In this document: positions 1 to 16,195 of the stretch, piece after piece | Numbering within the stretch: the first letter of the stretch is position 1 | How the letters are laid out: every line of letters starts with the position of its first letter | Assembly: GCA_022419385.1 (NCBI GenBank) | Contig: JAJUBI010000009.1 | Coordinates: 1,178,001 to 1,242,000, forward strand | DNA length: 64,000 nt | DNA from: Paraconiothyrium sp. Pb-2020 | Lineage: Eukaryota; Ascomycota; Dothideomycetes; Pleosporales; Didymosphaeriaceae | Reading direction: 5' to 3' | Translations under genes and position numbers: made by a program | The notes under the pieces: model-generated | Seen by the model: only the letters and a program-made list of their open reading frames with translations | Databases searched by the model: none | What the model was told of the DNA's origin: nothing

Positions 1-1077
1 GCAAACTACGGCATACCAAGCTGCAAGCCGGGAGAGACATCTTTCTCATCAATCACCTCCTAGAAGCCGAGGAACGAATCATGCAACAGGAAAAACCCTT
101 TTCTGAGCTTTTCACACGTGGCAGGAACCGCAGGGCTCTAACTGCCTCCGTAATTACGATGTTCCTTCAACAGTTCTGTGGTGTTAATGTTACGGTAAGT
201 AGTCTTCCTTGAAAAACATTCGTGTCATATCGTTCGTTGAGATAACGGACACCACGACAATGCCACCTGAACCTGTAACTAGTCCTTCCGGATCTGTAAC
301 GCTAACTCACGCTAGGCGTACTATTCCAGCACCATCCTCGCAGACCCTCAACACGCCAGTTATCAACCTCGAGACGCCTTGTTGATATCCATGGGTTTCG
401 GCATCATCAACTTTCTTTTCGCTATCCCTGCTATTTGGACAATCGATAGCTTTGGTCGAAGGAATTTGCTCCTCTCTACCTTTCCGTTCATGGCCCTCTT
501 TCAAATAATAATGGTCATTGCGTTCAAGCTGCCTGGGCAATCTTCCGTCCAGCATGTACTCGTCATTCTAGGCATGTACCTCTTTGGTGTGGCATATTCG
601 CCAGGCGAGGGTCCAGTCCCCTTCGTCTACAGCGCCGAGTCCATGCCTCTCTATAACCGCGACTTCGGCATGGGTATCGTGACCTCAGTCAATTGGTTTT
701 GGAACTTCTTCATCTCCATCACGTGGCCCAAGTTCAGCTCCGCATTTGGCACCTCTGGCGCATTTGGTTGGTATGCTGCGTGGTGTGTCGTTGGCTTTTT
801 CATGGTTCTTTTCCTTGTTCCTGAGACGAAAGACATGACGCTTGAGGAGCTTGATCAAGTGTTTGATCACCATACAATGGACTACGTAAAGTACGGAATG
901 GCAGAGCTGCATTGGATGGTCGGGCGATATCTTTTCGGGAGAAAGGGCTTGAAGAAGCCGCCGCCATTTCTGCAAAGGAAAGACCCGGAAGAGGTTTATG
1001 ATACGAGAGGGGAGGCTTTCGATCCGCGCGGGGTACTGTATGAGGAAATACATGAGGGCAAGCGCGCGACCACCTGA
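1..1077 (+). CDS. MFS sugar transporter, 3' part (5' end outside window)
   Basis: C-terminal part of a plasma-membrane major facilitator sugar transporter; substrate cannot be told. The coding frame enters the window at base 3, runs to 194, is interrupted by a 121-nt intron (195-315, GTAAGT..TAG) and continues 316-1077. About 317 residues are visible. Sugar-porter marks are FLQQFCGVNVTAYYSSTIL across the splice junction (the usual QQxxGxNxxxYY segment), DSFGRRNLLL (the D-x(2)-GRR loop motif) and PETKDMTLEELDQVF at the end of the last helix (PETK motif). Several hydrophobic helices are evident between them, and the tail of about 75 residues is charged and cytoplasmic in appearance. The next gene is convergent, with a gap of about 230 bp. 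The family call is secure; start and full length are unknown. Confidence 0.93.
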
Positions 1078-1311
1078 CGAATAGTATCTTCCAAATTGTA
1101 AGTTCCATGTATACCCACTCGACAAAATACGCAATTATGTGGTTACCATGGTTTCGGCAATCCCCTCGTAGAAGTAAGTTATTATGGTGACACATGAGTG
1201 TCGTTCTAATGACAGCCATCCGAATCTCGAACCCCCCTCCCCTGGGTATAAAACTCCACTTCCACAACACTGACAATCTCTGCTCGCACCATGCACATCG
1301 GCCCCTTGCAT

Positions 1312-2873
1312 TCAAACATTATCACTCGCCTTCACAGCATCCGCCTCCTCACTCTCAGTGTGCCCGTACTTTATACTCGGCTTCTGCGCCAACGCCCCCC
1401 TAATTTCTTCGACGCTCTTCTCCGCCCACGCTCGGCCCCCGAGCCCGTTGATCGGATACAACAATTCATTGTGGTCACTCATCACAATATCATCAACAGT
1501 CGGTGCAGGCTTCGACATGATGAGATCGATGTCCTGACGGATCTGGCCGCAGAAGGCGTCGAGCGGAAGGTCGTTGACATCGTCGCCAAAGGGATTCTCA
1601 ATTTCGCGACCTGTCACAGGCACCCTATCAGCCTACTTCCTGTTAAGATGAGGGAGGGAAAGAAGGGGACTTACCGATAAGCGCTATACCCAAAATGATG
1701 TAGGCCGCAAAGATGCTTGCCGGAATTGTGATCCAGCCCAGACTCTTATAAAGCTGGAACGGTAGCAACAGGATATACACCCATGTGATCTGGCTAATAG
1801 CAATACTGTACGCGATTGGCAGGGGAGTGTTCAGGATACGGTCTGTGCCCGAGAGCACGTCGTTCATGGTTTGCAGCGCGGCAAGGGACTGCGTTTGGTA
1901 GACGGAGACTTTGAGGGTTTCGTTGTCGTAAATGGACTTCAGGTAGGCGGAGAGGTGGGTTAGAATTTCGAGGGGCAGATTGCCGAGCGGAACACTAGTC
2001 TTCTTGAGGAGCTTGCGCGGATTTGATTCAGCGAAGGGGAGCCCAAGGAATTGGCCGGCGGTTTTGAAAAAGGATTGTTTGCGTTTGGGGGCGGGTTGAC
2101 CAGCCTTCAACGTAGGATCAGCAAGAGATCGGGTGACGGACACGGTTTGCAGGACCGAGAGCGACTTACAGCCTTAGCATACGTATCCAAATGCCCGACT
2201 ATATGCTGTAGATCCTCGTAGTTTGCATACGGTTCGAAGCGCAGCTTGTGTTTGAGCGACATGGCAAACGCAACGATCATGTTGAGGCAGCTGATCTTGG
2301 CGAGTAGATCCTTCTTGCCCACGATTGGGTCCTTGTGTCGCTCTTCAGCATGAACCCAGATCAGGCGTGCGAGATGTTGTGACACGAAGGCGAGCTGCGA
2401 CCAATATTTGCGGCCCTCGTTGTAGCGCTCGTATGCTGTGGATGAACGGAAACTGAGCGCGAGGCCAACCACGAAACCAAGCACAGTGAGGAGGAGCTGG
2501 TTGATACCGACTTGCAGAGTCAGACCACTTCAACTTGAGGGATTTGCAGGATAGACTTACGGTCGTGCACCCATTTACTGACGCAGGTTATCATGGTCGA
2601 CCAGCCGCCCACAAACAAGAGCGGTAGTATCATCTCCGGCGTAATGCTTCCATGGAGACGTAGGAAGATGGGCCATTTTGAGTGATGATCCATATCACGG
2701 GGACCGACCTGGCAATATTAGTAACTCGAGCGCATTTAGACCATGGTGTAGGATGCTCATACAAAATAGTCGTCCAAGTCAGTGTCATCGCTTTTCTTTC
2801 TCTTGAGGTGCGCCGGACTCCGCCTACGAGGCAGCGTCTGCGAGCTTTCCGCGCTCGTTTTCTTTTCCGCCAT
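1312..2873 (-). CDS. Bestrophin-like (UPF0187/RFP-TM) anion channel
   Basis: Five-exon gene encoding about 442 aa, by my splicing: 2873-2763, 2708-2561, 2510-2170, 2104-1675, 1610-1312. All introns are GT..AG and 50-65 nt, and the phases agree. The start lies just upstream of a Lys/Arg/Ser-rich N-terminus. The family is the fungal and bacterial bestrophin relatives, membrane proteins thought to conduct chloride. Marks include the early HSKWPIFLRLHGSITPEM segment, helix FVVGLALSFRSSTAYERYNEG, and near the C-terminus the hallmark EIENPFGDDVNDLPLD, which the last splice restores. The C-terminal tail is hydrophilic. The gene is convergent with the sugar transporter; its promoter lies in the 2 kb gap shared divergently with katG. 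Physiological substrate is inferred only from family. Confidence 0.9.
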
Positions 2874-7143
<4,270 letters not shown>

Positions 7144-7423
7144 ATGCACATGGAAGTAAAATTGCATGCATGATGATGAGTTCCACTGCGGAATATGACC
7201 AACAAATCAAATACAATACAATTCAAAAACTGTAATACTCTGCCTCTCCGTGATGTTGCACGTCTTGACTGGGGTTGTCACTCGCTGCCCCCACAAATGC
7301 GGGGCAATATCATGCAACCTTCCCACGCTTGCTCGATGTCGTTGCCTAAATAAACAACAGGGCTTCCTTTCGTCGTAGAACATTCACTTCTTTCTTTCCG
7401 CATTCTGTTAGTTACACACCACG

Positions 7424-8988
7424 ATGTTTCCCCTCTTCTCCCTTCCTAACGAATTGATTGCCGCCATTGTCGAAGCGTTCGACGACCGTCCAACCCTCGT
7501 TGCCCTCGCCCAATCATGCCAAAAGCTACATCCCCTCGCCGAAGCTCGCCTGTTCAGCAACATCTACATCCGCGATGGCCCATCTGTTGCGCGCCTGGCT
7601 GAGATTCTGGACCAGCGTCCCCAGCGGTTCCGGATGATCAAACATCTCGAGGCTACACCGACAGCGCATGCAGGGCGGCGAATTGAGCAGATGCCAGAAT
7701 TAGCAGGGCGGATGGTCCGATTAAAGAGCTTAAAAGTTGAGGCTCCGATGATCAACAGTTCGGCGAGACCGCAATGGTGGACTGAGGGAAGTATGGTGGA
7801 GTACATGGATCATTTTGAGGGGGTGAATGAAGTTCGAGCGGGCGAAACGGACAGGGCTTTTGAGTGCTTGACGTCCTGTAAGTTGGCTGGGAAACTTGCG
7901 CTCGCCCGTCCTGGGCTAATACTCGAATTTCCATTACAGTCACGCTCCATTCACATGGGACCGGCGTTCGGTATTATGACGTCGGCACTGTCCTTCCCGT
8001 TTTTCTCTCGCGGACGCTCAAGCATGTACATCTCTCATGCATCAACATGGATTTCCCTGCTGACACCTTTGCGGCACTTGAATCTCATACCACACGCACT
8101 CCACTAGCAACCTTGATCCTTGAGAGGTGCATCGTAGATCCAGGGCATGAGAGATACCTTCAGAGCATTCTTTCGCTTCCACGAGCTCTTCGCTCTTTTA
8201 CCTTGCTCCTCGACTCAATCGTTTATAATTTCGCTCAGCAGGGCTTACAACACCAAGCTAGAACTCAAGGGTCAGACCTTCTCAAGGCCATTCAACAGCA
8301 AAGCAATTCTCTAGAATATTTTCGTTTCACCCATCTCTCCAACGCCATCGTGGATCCTGGTTCACCCGAACATTTTGGCACAAGTCTTTTATCCTCTTTG
8401 GTTACGTTTGGTCTGTCCTCGCCCGGCTTGTCAACCTTCCACCGTCTCAATACCTTTGACGTCGACTCCCGATCCAATCTGGCAGAACTGTTACTTCTTA
8501 AGGAACTCTCGCCACCAAGTCTGCACACCCTGGGTCTTACTGGCCTCAACTACGAGTACGAAAGTTCATGGCGACACTTATCTCCCTACATATCCGCGAT
8601 AGCATCCGCAACTCACTTCTCGCACCTCAGGCTGCACACCGAGCCTAGCCGTCTACACTTCGATGACGTGTTCAAGATCTTCACAAGCCCTGTGTTCACC
8701 CATACGCCACATCGTGAGGTGCTCCTGGGAATCGTTGAAAATCTCAAGAAGAGGGCCAGCTTGAAACTCATATGTGCGTCTTCTCGCTCTATGGCTTGCC
8801 ACCCGCCGTATTTGTACGGAGAAAAGATGCCTAAGGAGTTTGTTGTATTTGATAGTGACAGGTTCTACGACCTGGAAGATCAAGTGGATCGGCGGTTTGA
8901 GATTGAGAACTACACTCCGGAAGATGACTCGGGCTGGAATGGTCCTTTCTCGGGACTCGGTACAAAACCACGGCGAATAGCGAGGTGA
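7424..8988 (+). CDS. F-box protein
   Basis: Two exons (7424-7877 and 7940-8988; 62-nt intron GTAAGT..CAG) giving about 500 aa. The first 50 residues fit an F-box: FSLPNELIAAIVEAFDD, followed by a conserved-looking LVALAQSCQKLHPLAEARLF. The F-box would recruit the protein to an SCF ubiquitin ligase through Skp1. The rest is the Leu-rich, loosely repetitive sequence common in fungal F-box proteins, with regularly spaced hydrophobics such as LKSLKVEAP and LPRALRSFTLLLDS that may be irregular leucine-rich repeats. No transmembrane or signal segment. This is one of the large, fast-evolving fungal F-box families, and the target cannot be predicted. Start and splice are supported by open frame continuity. 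Confidence 0.85.
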
Positions 8989-9377
8989 ACGTGAAAGGAC
9001 AGCTGCGCACTTAAAAGGAGACCATCGCGCAAAATCTTCGAGGCGAGCTCGTTCAATTGCATCACTGACTTGGGACTATGGAGTCCCAGGCTCTATGTTG
9101 CACCTATTATGGATTTACGAATCAAGCCTTGGTCCGGCGTCCGATTCTGAAACAACAAACATTAGTAGCCCCTACTATACAGTGCTGCGGTTGGACATTC
9201 TTTCATTGTGTGCAACGTGAGCTGGCAGGCCTTGAGTCACAACGTAGTCTCACGATAATTGCGCCGTCATGTATCTTTATGCAAGAAAGGTTATGCGGCG
9301 TCCCAATGTAAAGTGCCATTGCCTAGTGCCAGTGACTATCTAGATACACGCTGCTTCCTTGATCCTCGAACACGGAC

Positions 9378-9978
9378 CTATTTCGTTGACACGATAGTGA
9401 CCTCATTCGCGACAATCTCCAGCGTCTTCAAGATGCTCAACCGCACCTTGCAGTGTCTACCCGCATACGCCGCATACAGAGTCGCGTTGAAGAAATTTCC
9501 TGCGTCAGCCACCTTGGGTCGGACGGCTCCTAGTTCCGCAAGAGTGCAGGTACCGTTCCCTCCCAGCTGTGGTGGGAATGCGCAGGGCTCGATGATCTGA
9601 GTCGTGTCAGTTCCATGTACGGCATGCATTTAACGCAGGTGATAATGAGGCCAGGGGCAGAATGAAGACAGCTTACGTCCGAGTATGCCTGGTAGTTGAC
9701 GTTATGGCATGCGAAGTCATCGTAGGCGCAGCCGTCTTTGCGGTTTGCTTCGCGGGTGCATTCTTGGAGACACTCGGGGATGTCGAAGTCTTTGAACCAC
9801 TTTTCGGTGGTCCTGCGTGCACATTAGTCTTCGTGTCCCCATAGATGCTGACCAATGGCACACACAAGCAATTGTACTTCTCAAGCTGGGCTGATGTGAG
9901 CGCCGAGGTGACATTGTAGGTTCGCTGTGCCGTTGCAAGGGCAGCAGTGGTGAGGATGGCAGTGATAGAGAACTTCAT
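9378..9978 (-). CDS. CFEM-like small secreted cysteine-rich protein
   Basis: Three exons (9978-9866, 9812-9677, 9596-9378; introns 53 and 80 nt) encode about 155 aa. The signal peptide is MKFSITAILTTAALATAQ. Eight cysteines follow, at about 37, 52, 56, 66, 73, 88, 100 and 132. The stretch IPECLQECTREANRKDGCAY, then DDFACHN, resembles the CFEM start (P-x-C-x(3)-C, x(9), C, then an acidic pair before the next Cys). CFEM proteins are extracellular or GPI-anchored and bind haem or act at the host or surface interface. No GPI signal is obvious at the C-terminus. The usual C-x-C next to the fourth Cys is C-H-N here, so this is a divergent member or an unrelated Cys-rich protein. The first donor, GTGTGT, was chosen to keep the frame. 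Confidence 0.65.
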
Positions 9979-12418
9979 GATGAATTGGCGATGCAACCTC
10001 GGGTCCAAAGAGACGAGTGCGTAAGTTCCGGGCAACAGGGGGTATCTTGAGATAAAGGAGCGTGATGCTCTAGCCCGGCTTTATACCCGCGTCCTTGCCC
10101 AACAACACCAAGCAAGCCATCATAAAAGCAGCTCAGCTTCTCATCGTTACCTACCTAACCGTCTACGCCCAAGCTATCGTGTAGGTAGCCTCAACAGCCC
10201 TAATGGTAACTCTTCAGCCATGGATGCATCCAGGCTGTAGAAACATTAACGCCGTGACGCTGCATCCTTGATCCAATCGCCCAATAGGGAATGGCGAGTA
10301 CCTGAGGCGCACTGTCTGGTGCAATGTTCCTGCATGAGGGTGTTATTGATTTACGGTAGCTGTAGGTCGTCGGAGCAGACATGCGGTCCTGATCAGTGGA
10401 TCGCACTACCCTCTAGCGTGAGGATGTGTTGAGGGGCCGCGTTAGCGGGGCGGATGATGGCGTTGGTGCTCGCCTCGGCCTAGTGCCCCAGTGTAGAGGT
10501 CATGGAAGACCGTCCGACCGCGGATCTCATGGGACTCGATTGGCTGGTTGCTGTGGCTGCGAGCACAGCGTCTGAAAATGGACTATTTCAGGCATGTACT
10601 GCTACACTACGGTTATCGGCATAGTCATGCTGCGGATATGAGCACTACATGTCTAGAGGAAGACCCGTTACCCACGTGAAATGTTGGATCGCTACCGTTG
10701 ACTGGACAACGTCGGTATACTTCGCATCGTGGAAGCTACCCTTGGGCCTGCGGAGGATTGCCACGGGGGCAGCCGCCACACGTTGCTGTGGCGAGAGTTT
10801 GCGATCAGTCAATAAACGCCACCCCCTCCTTGTCCGACCAGTACCCGTATGAGGTATCTGCTCCCCCCCAGGGACGAGAGCCAGAAGATGTAGCTCACAT
10901 ACGCATCTAATCTTGAACCCAATATAGCAACATGGCTTCTGATATATTTCTCCTTTCTGCCAATCTCACAGTGCTTCACAATGTCCATGCCTATGATATC
11001 TTGCTTGACAAAGAAACCATCGTTGTGATTTTTTGCTGTCAATATGTGATCGTGCTAGGCTCGGACATAGCCCAAGATGCGGCACCTATGGAGGCATTTG
11101 TATTTATACTTCAAGTAAAATTATCGTCCAGTAATGATCGCCACACATTTTGCACTCCCATTACGCATTTGCGCTACACTAACATCACCTTCTATTACTA
11201 CTTCCTTTCAAATGCGCGGTCAATTACTCCACCTACATCTGCGCCGGTCGCTCGTACATCGCCGCCACATCTTTCGGCTTTGCTCTCCACCTTTCCTATT
11301 CCTTTAGGCTAGGACGCCGTCCGCGCATCGAGTTTGAGTACTTTGAAACACCATTTAAGGTGCTGATCGCGAGCAGCGGACCGCACTAGGGAATATCCTC
11401 GGCAACTGTAAGACCTCGAGGGAAGTTACCATACGTTGGAGTTCCGCGTCACAACTCTCTCGACAGCGGACATCAGCCGCTTCGATCTCGTGTACGCTGA
11501 TAACCCTGTGCGAGAGAAGGAAGAAAGCGGACGTACCTAGGGCTGTGAAGGGATGTAGCGGAGTCGTTCAAGAATGATCGAATGTTTGAGCTGAAGCTGG
11601 AGGAGTGACAAACAGTAATCTTAGATCTATGGCCGGACACAATGGTGGAGTATACGGAGGAGAAGATTAGGGCAAATATGGTTGTTCAAGATTCTGCCGT
11701 TGGTACAGGAGTTGGCGACGTATCTGAGCGAGGGGTTAGGCGAAAGGAGGGAAGATGACGCGGGAGGGGTGTGCGGGTTGTAATTACGGGTTTGTCTAGG
11801 GCCGGGATGAGGTGGACGCATAGCTGAGCTTCCAAATTTGCATGAACGTAAACCACGCTCTAATTGAGTCACGCTTTGAGTTTACCGTAATGTGGTGCCG
11901 CTTAGCCATAATATGTTCTGTATTGACCTGGAGCATGTGGTTATTGTGTTCCCCCAGACCAGTTCCGTAAAACGGAACGAAAACCAGCATTGTCTGTTCC
12001 CTCGCCCTCTCCATTATGCTGCAACATCACTGTGTTGGTCCAGAACCTTTCTTTCAGCTCCAAGAATAAGAAGCTGACCCATATCTAGTGACCCCTAAGC
12101 GACAAGTCTCACAGCGCATAACTCGTTGGTCCACAAAGGTCACATCGAGAAAGCAGCGTCGAAGGTGCAGCTTCCCAAATCGTTGATATGCTCGGTAAAG
12201 TAAAGTCCTAATCCGTATTTTATTCCTTTGTTCTTGTTGAAGGCGCCATTGATGTTAGGGTTGCTTAGGATCTCCAAGACATTTGTTCCACTCCAATAGC
12301 AAAGCGCAATAAAATCTTCCTGAACAGTGGCTACGAAGCGGTCAATATCACAGTGTCAGTACTGGAGACGACAGCCAACGCACCTTTAACACGTAATGTA
12401 TAGAAGCAGCAGGGCCGC
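9979..12418. other. Intergenic region, no gene recognised
   Basis: About 2.4 kb upstream of the CFEM-like gene. A CTTTATACCC element lies about 100 bp from that gene's start, reading on the minus strand, and may be a TATA-like box. Several short open frames exist on both strands, but none has a recognisable domain, convincing composition or plausible splicing. No tRNA-like fold or repeat was noticed. Confidence 0.5.
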
Positions 12419-12643
12419 TCACTGCAGCCAGTCCGGCCTCTTCTTCGCCTTACCCCTCTTCTCATTGTCCCTCTCTTGGCACCAGTGGCATTTTCCGGGA
12501 ATTTTCAGCTCTCGCCAGTATATCTCGACGTCGTCGCACAAAGCATCGATATCGGGGTGAAGCGCTTGATGGCAAACCTCCACATCTCCGTCTGCGTACA
12601 CGTGGGCGCAGTCGGTGTATCCGGTTTTAGCTTGCTTGCACAT
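12419..12643 (-). CDS. Small Cys-containing conserved-type hypothetical protein
   Basis: Reading from the ATG at 12643 gives a 74-aa protein with six cysteines at about 2, 12, 24, 36, 52 and 55, ending in C-x(2)-C, a basic stretch and PDWLQ. The spacing (MCKQAKTGYTDCAHVY, later KCHWCQERD) looks like a small zinc-binding fold of a type common in filamentous fungi. I cannot name a family. The frame stays open upstream to another ATG at 12751 (110 aa), but that extension is Thr/Gln-rich and less protein-like, so I prefer the internal start. No signal peptide. Function unknown; nuclear or cytosolic location is a guess. Confidence 0.5.
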   Translation of the reverse strand: MCKQAKTGYTDCAHVYADGDVEVCHQALHPDIDALCDDVEIYWRELKIPGKCHWCQERDNEKRGKAKKRPDWLQ

Positions 12644-13469
12644 TGTTAGCGTCCGTATTTGACTCTGTGGTCCAGTCTCTTGGGTTGATTGATTCGTTGT
12701 GTGGTGTTGTTTGGTGACGCGCGGTGTTGTGTTGATAAAGCCATCGCCCACGAAATTGCGTACCCACGTGAGCGATACTCGTGTTTGTCTACCTCATTCC
12801 TATGGTCCTTGGTCACCTGGGTGCTCAAGTCTTATCTTCTTGACAGCCAGTGATCTTGAGCAGGCTATTCACGCGGGATCTCGTGGCGTGCTGACGGCTT
12901 CAAAATTGAAGCCAGTATGAGTGCGTCCAAGATAGGAAGGCGCGATTTTTGGAGCGAAGTGGAAATGCAGCATACCCTTGCCGTACTTACATCTGTGGAC
13001 GCTCAAATAGAATATATGTTAGAGTCCTTGATGAGCTTCTTGGATGATCCTTCAACGACAGTAGCTGTTGCAGCGCCTTCGTTGTTCCGGCCGAGCAGGT
13101 GGTGGGCACCTTTGTTGGTGGCACGCGAATTCAGAGGTATTACACTCATGATTCAAGGCTCTCGGTCCTCAACAGTGTCTTCATCGTATTTTCCACACAG
13201 CCGTGCATGTACTCCGTTGACGACAGTTTTACGCGAGACCAATGACCAAAAGCCGTAGATTCTGTTCCAGACAATCTCAGGATCGCTATGCACCAGCATC
13301 GTGCGATGATGTTACGTCGATTCATTGCGGCGTGGACCCTCGACACCAGCTGCATCTTCACCACGTGTGGCCTCGTGCGCCTTTACACGCGCGTTCCACA
13401 AACAGGCATCACATCGTCGTTTGCCGCGCGTATCGATAACGAACAACACCGCATCATTCTCTTTCACCT
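12644..13469. other. Intergenic region, no gene recognised
   Basis: About 800 bp between two small minus-strand genes. Short overlapping open frames occur on both strands without domain or codon-usage support. Nothing else was seen. Confidence 0.45.
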
Positions 13470-13848
13470 TCATTGATCCCAGCTCTTGACACCCTGCACA
13501 TACCGGCAGTCCCTTAGTTTGCACGCCACCCTCGAAGCTTCACACACGTTGCGACAATGATCCAGATCGTACGTCAGCCAAAACGTGTTCAGCGATTCGG
13601 CCTATCCTAGTCAATATATTTCCCATCCCGATGCATGGCATGAGGGCGTAACTCACGATCTTCTGTGGATTTGGCCTGTCGGACTCGGTCTTTTCAACGT
13701 CGCTCTCGGGATGTGGTGCGAGATTGGCTTGTTGCGCATCGTCCGCTAAAAGCATGAAACTCCAGTATAGGACGCGGAGGAGAGCGTAGCTAAGCGACAA
13801 GACAAGTAGGACGTGTAAGATGCGTCCAAGGACATGTCGATTCTTCAT
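13470..13848 (-). CDS. Small membrane-anchored protein with Cys-rich tail (hypothetical)
   Basis: Proposed two-exon gene: 13848-13657 and 13601-13470, with a 55-nt intron (GTGAGT..TAG), giving 107 aa. The N-terminus is basic, then a strong hydrophobic helix at residues 9-34 (ILHVLLVLSLSYALLRVLYW), so either a signal anchor or type II membrane topology. A charged linker follows. The second exon encodes FWLTYDLDHCRNVCEASRVA and then CKLRDCRYVQGVKSW, with four cysteines. The splice is inferred: reading straight through gives a less protein-like end, whereas the intron joins two segments that both look coding and leads to a stop. I recognise no family. Confidence 0.4.
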
Positions 13849-16195
13849 TGCGCTGGAAAATCCAGGTGATGGATGTGACGGTGAGCTTGCAGACGCGTAG
13901 GAGGATAGAACTCGGATGCCAAGATGTGGATACAGGGTCGTGCTCGCGCGAGGGCAACAGGGGTGAAGCCTTTCTTGCGCGTTAGGTAAGCAAAAACGAT
14001 CATAAATCCCTATTATTCTTCCCTTCATATCTCTACAACGTGTGTATATTATTCTATAAGATTATTATGGTATATAATTAGGATCTACTACTATGTATAT
14101 AATTAATTTTAGAGAATTTTATGAAGCTTAACCAGTACTTCCTTCCAAAAAGTGCTAGCTTACCTCATCGCGCACGAGTTATTTCACCCCCTGTTGAGGG
14201 CTTTAGCGGCGCTGACGTACACAGTAGTAGGAAATCTTAAATCAGTAGGATTGGCTGACGGTCAGCATACAATACATGTACCGCTTGAACTTGCATGCGT
14301 TTTCAGGTGAAGGAAGTTTCTTCTGTCCAAGTCCTTCGACACAAAGCGTCGCAGCTAAATTTGCGGCATCTCCTTGGGTCGTGGTACCTAGGTAGGCTGG
14401 AGAACCCCCATTACGACGCCGCGCGATCTTGACCCAACGTGCCGCTTCCACCATCCTGTAGAAGTTCGACAACAATACGCCCAGCCAACAACAGACTAAA
14501 CACAGCGATTCCTCCCAATATTGATGCTCTCCACTAGTCCATCTAACCCCGCAAGACCGCGTTTCGAGGACGTTCGTGTACCATCGGATAACAGGCTTGC
14601 GGATTAATCTGGGCTTCGCAATACCTGCGGCTTTCCGGGTCCTTAATCTGACGGCGCCTGTCCTCTTCGAATCTACTTCCACGGACTCTTCATAAAAGAA
14701 GTGTGACAGGCAACCTTGGCACCAGTGTCGGTACGATTATACGCACGCTTACCGAGACCTAGCCTAGGACTCACTGATACGGTTAGGCCCATAGCTTCTT
14801 CCCCACAACGATGTGGCTCACAATCTCCCGTGAGCAAAGCAGTTCTGTGTGGATTCGATGGTAATAGTCCGACAAGATGGTGTTCCTCCACTGCCTCGTA
14901 GGTCGATGCGTTCTGGAGATACATCAAGTACGCCCTGGGAAGTTAGATGACAGTAAAACGTATCAAGATCTCCTGGCCTATTGTACTGGTATAAGATGAC
15001 TCAGGAGGTCTTCGCCATCTTCCTCCGGTACAATTTTGCATTCAACGAGCGGAGCTGAATATTCACCGCTCATTGACAAGAAACGCCGGGGCAGTCCCAA
15101 GACCTTCCATCCACATTTTTGTCGGAATGTTCGACATGAGGAAACAGGCGAAGGTGACGCCATCAATGATAATGGTTCCGGACCGCATGGAAACGCTTGA
15201 TAAGAAAATGAAGAAGGTCCACACCCGCATTTTCCAGCCCGACGCCTTTTGTAATATTAATCCTAGGTTAGTCTAAGGTACCATTACAGCTGATGTGATA
15301 CCGTCTCAATCGGGACAAAGGCTAACTGTGGAACCGGGAATACCTGTTTGAGCAGTCATCTGGAAATCTATCGAGGTCGTACAAGCTCATGACTATCCTC
15401 TCAAATGAACTCTGCAATGTATTCAGTAGGTACCAGCTTTGCGTTCACATCTGTAGGATTTCGGAGGTCTTCACACAGAGTATAACACTCCTCAGCCACA
15501 CGATAGTCTACCGAGGCTGTTGTATCTTCTATCTTGGTTGCGATGATTGAACAGGATGTACATGTTCCTAAAACGTTTTAGGTGCGCTTCTACGACTAGT
15601 CTTGGCGAGTGAGGCGCAGCACGTCGACGACATCCGCAGCAAGCGCTTGATGTGCCTGTCCTGGCTAAATTAGACAAGCTTTCGCGATGACCTCTCAAGT
15701 GGACGCACTTGTGATGTGTCATCCAATAGTGCGTATGGACAAGATACAGGTTCGGGTAAGCGGGTTTCTAGTCATCTCTAGCACAACTCCGCCAACGCGG
15801 CGCCAGGTGGCCCCCACACTTACTCCAGACTTCGTAACCCTACCAGCCGCAAACACAAAACAATGGTTTTGAGAAGTACAACAGACTGTCTCCATTGGTG
15901 GGAGTGCACCCAGGGCTGACTATGACCAAGAGAAACACCACCACTCTATTATGATAGGCCAAGACAAGCAATCCTTCCCGCATCACCTTCGTTTTAGAAT
16001 CTCACAGTCCGTGCACCTAAACTCCGATGATCCCCTTTTCTCGGCTCTTTCGGCGGGCGAAGCTCAAACATAAAAGCTAAACACCGCCACAAATGTTACG
16101 AGATGCTTGCGATTGGATTTCTTCACATCCTAGATTGGTACTGACAATAGTCGACAATGCCCCGGCAACCGCAACGACTCTACGCTCGATAGACC
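13849..16195. other. Intergenic region with a short AT-rich patch
   Basis: About 2.3 kb. Roughly 14,029-14,130 is a TA-rich patch (many TATA/TAAT steps) that looks like a small remnant of the RIP-type sequence seen beyond 41.9 kb. The rest has normal composition. The longest frame, 14,242-14,682 on the minus strand (146 codons), resembles nothing known and is not called. Confidence 0.45.

Noticed and set aside
1201..1260. tRNA-like TTCGAGA box on the minus strand
   Set aside because: The matching T-arm and acceptor pairing could not be formed.
14242..14682. Minus-strand 146-codon frame
   Set aside because: No domain, signal or recognisable family; no convincing splice partners. Kept as intergenic.
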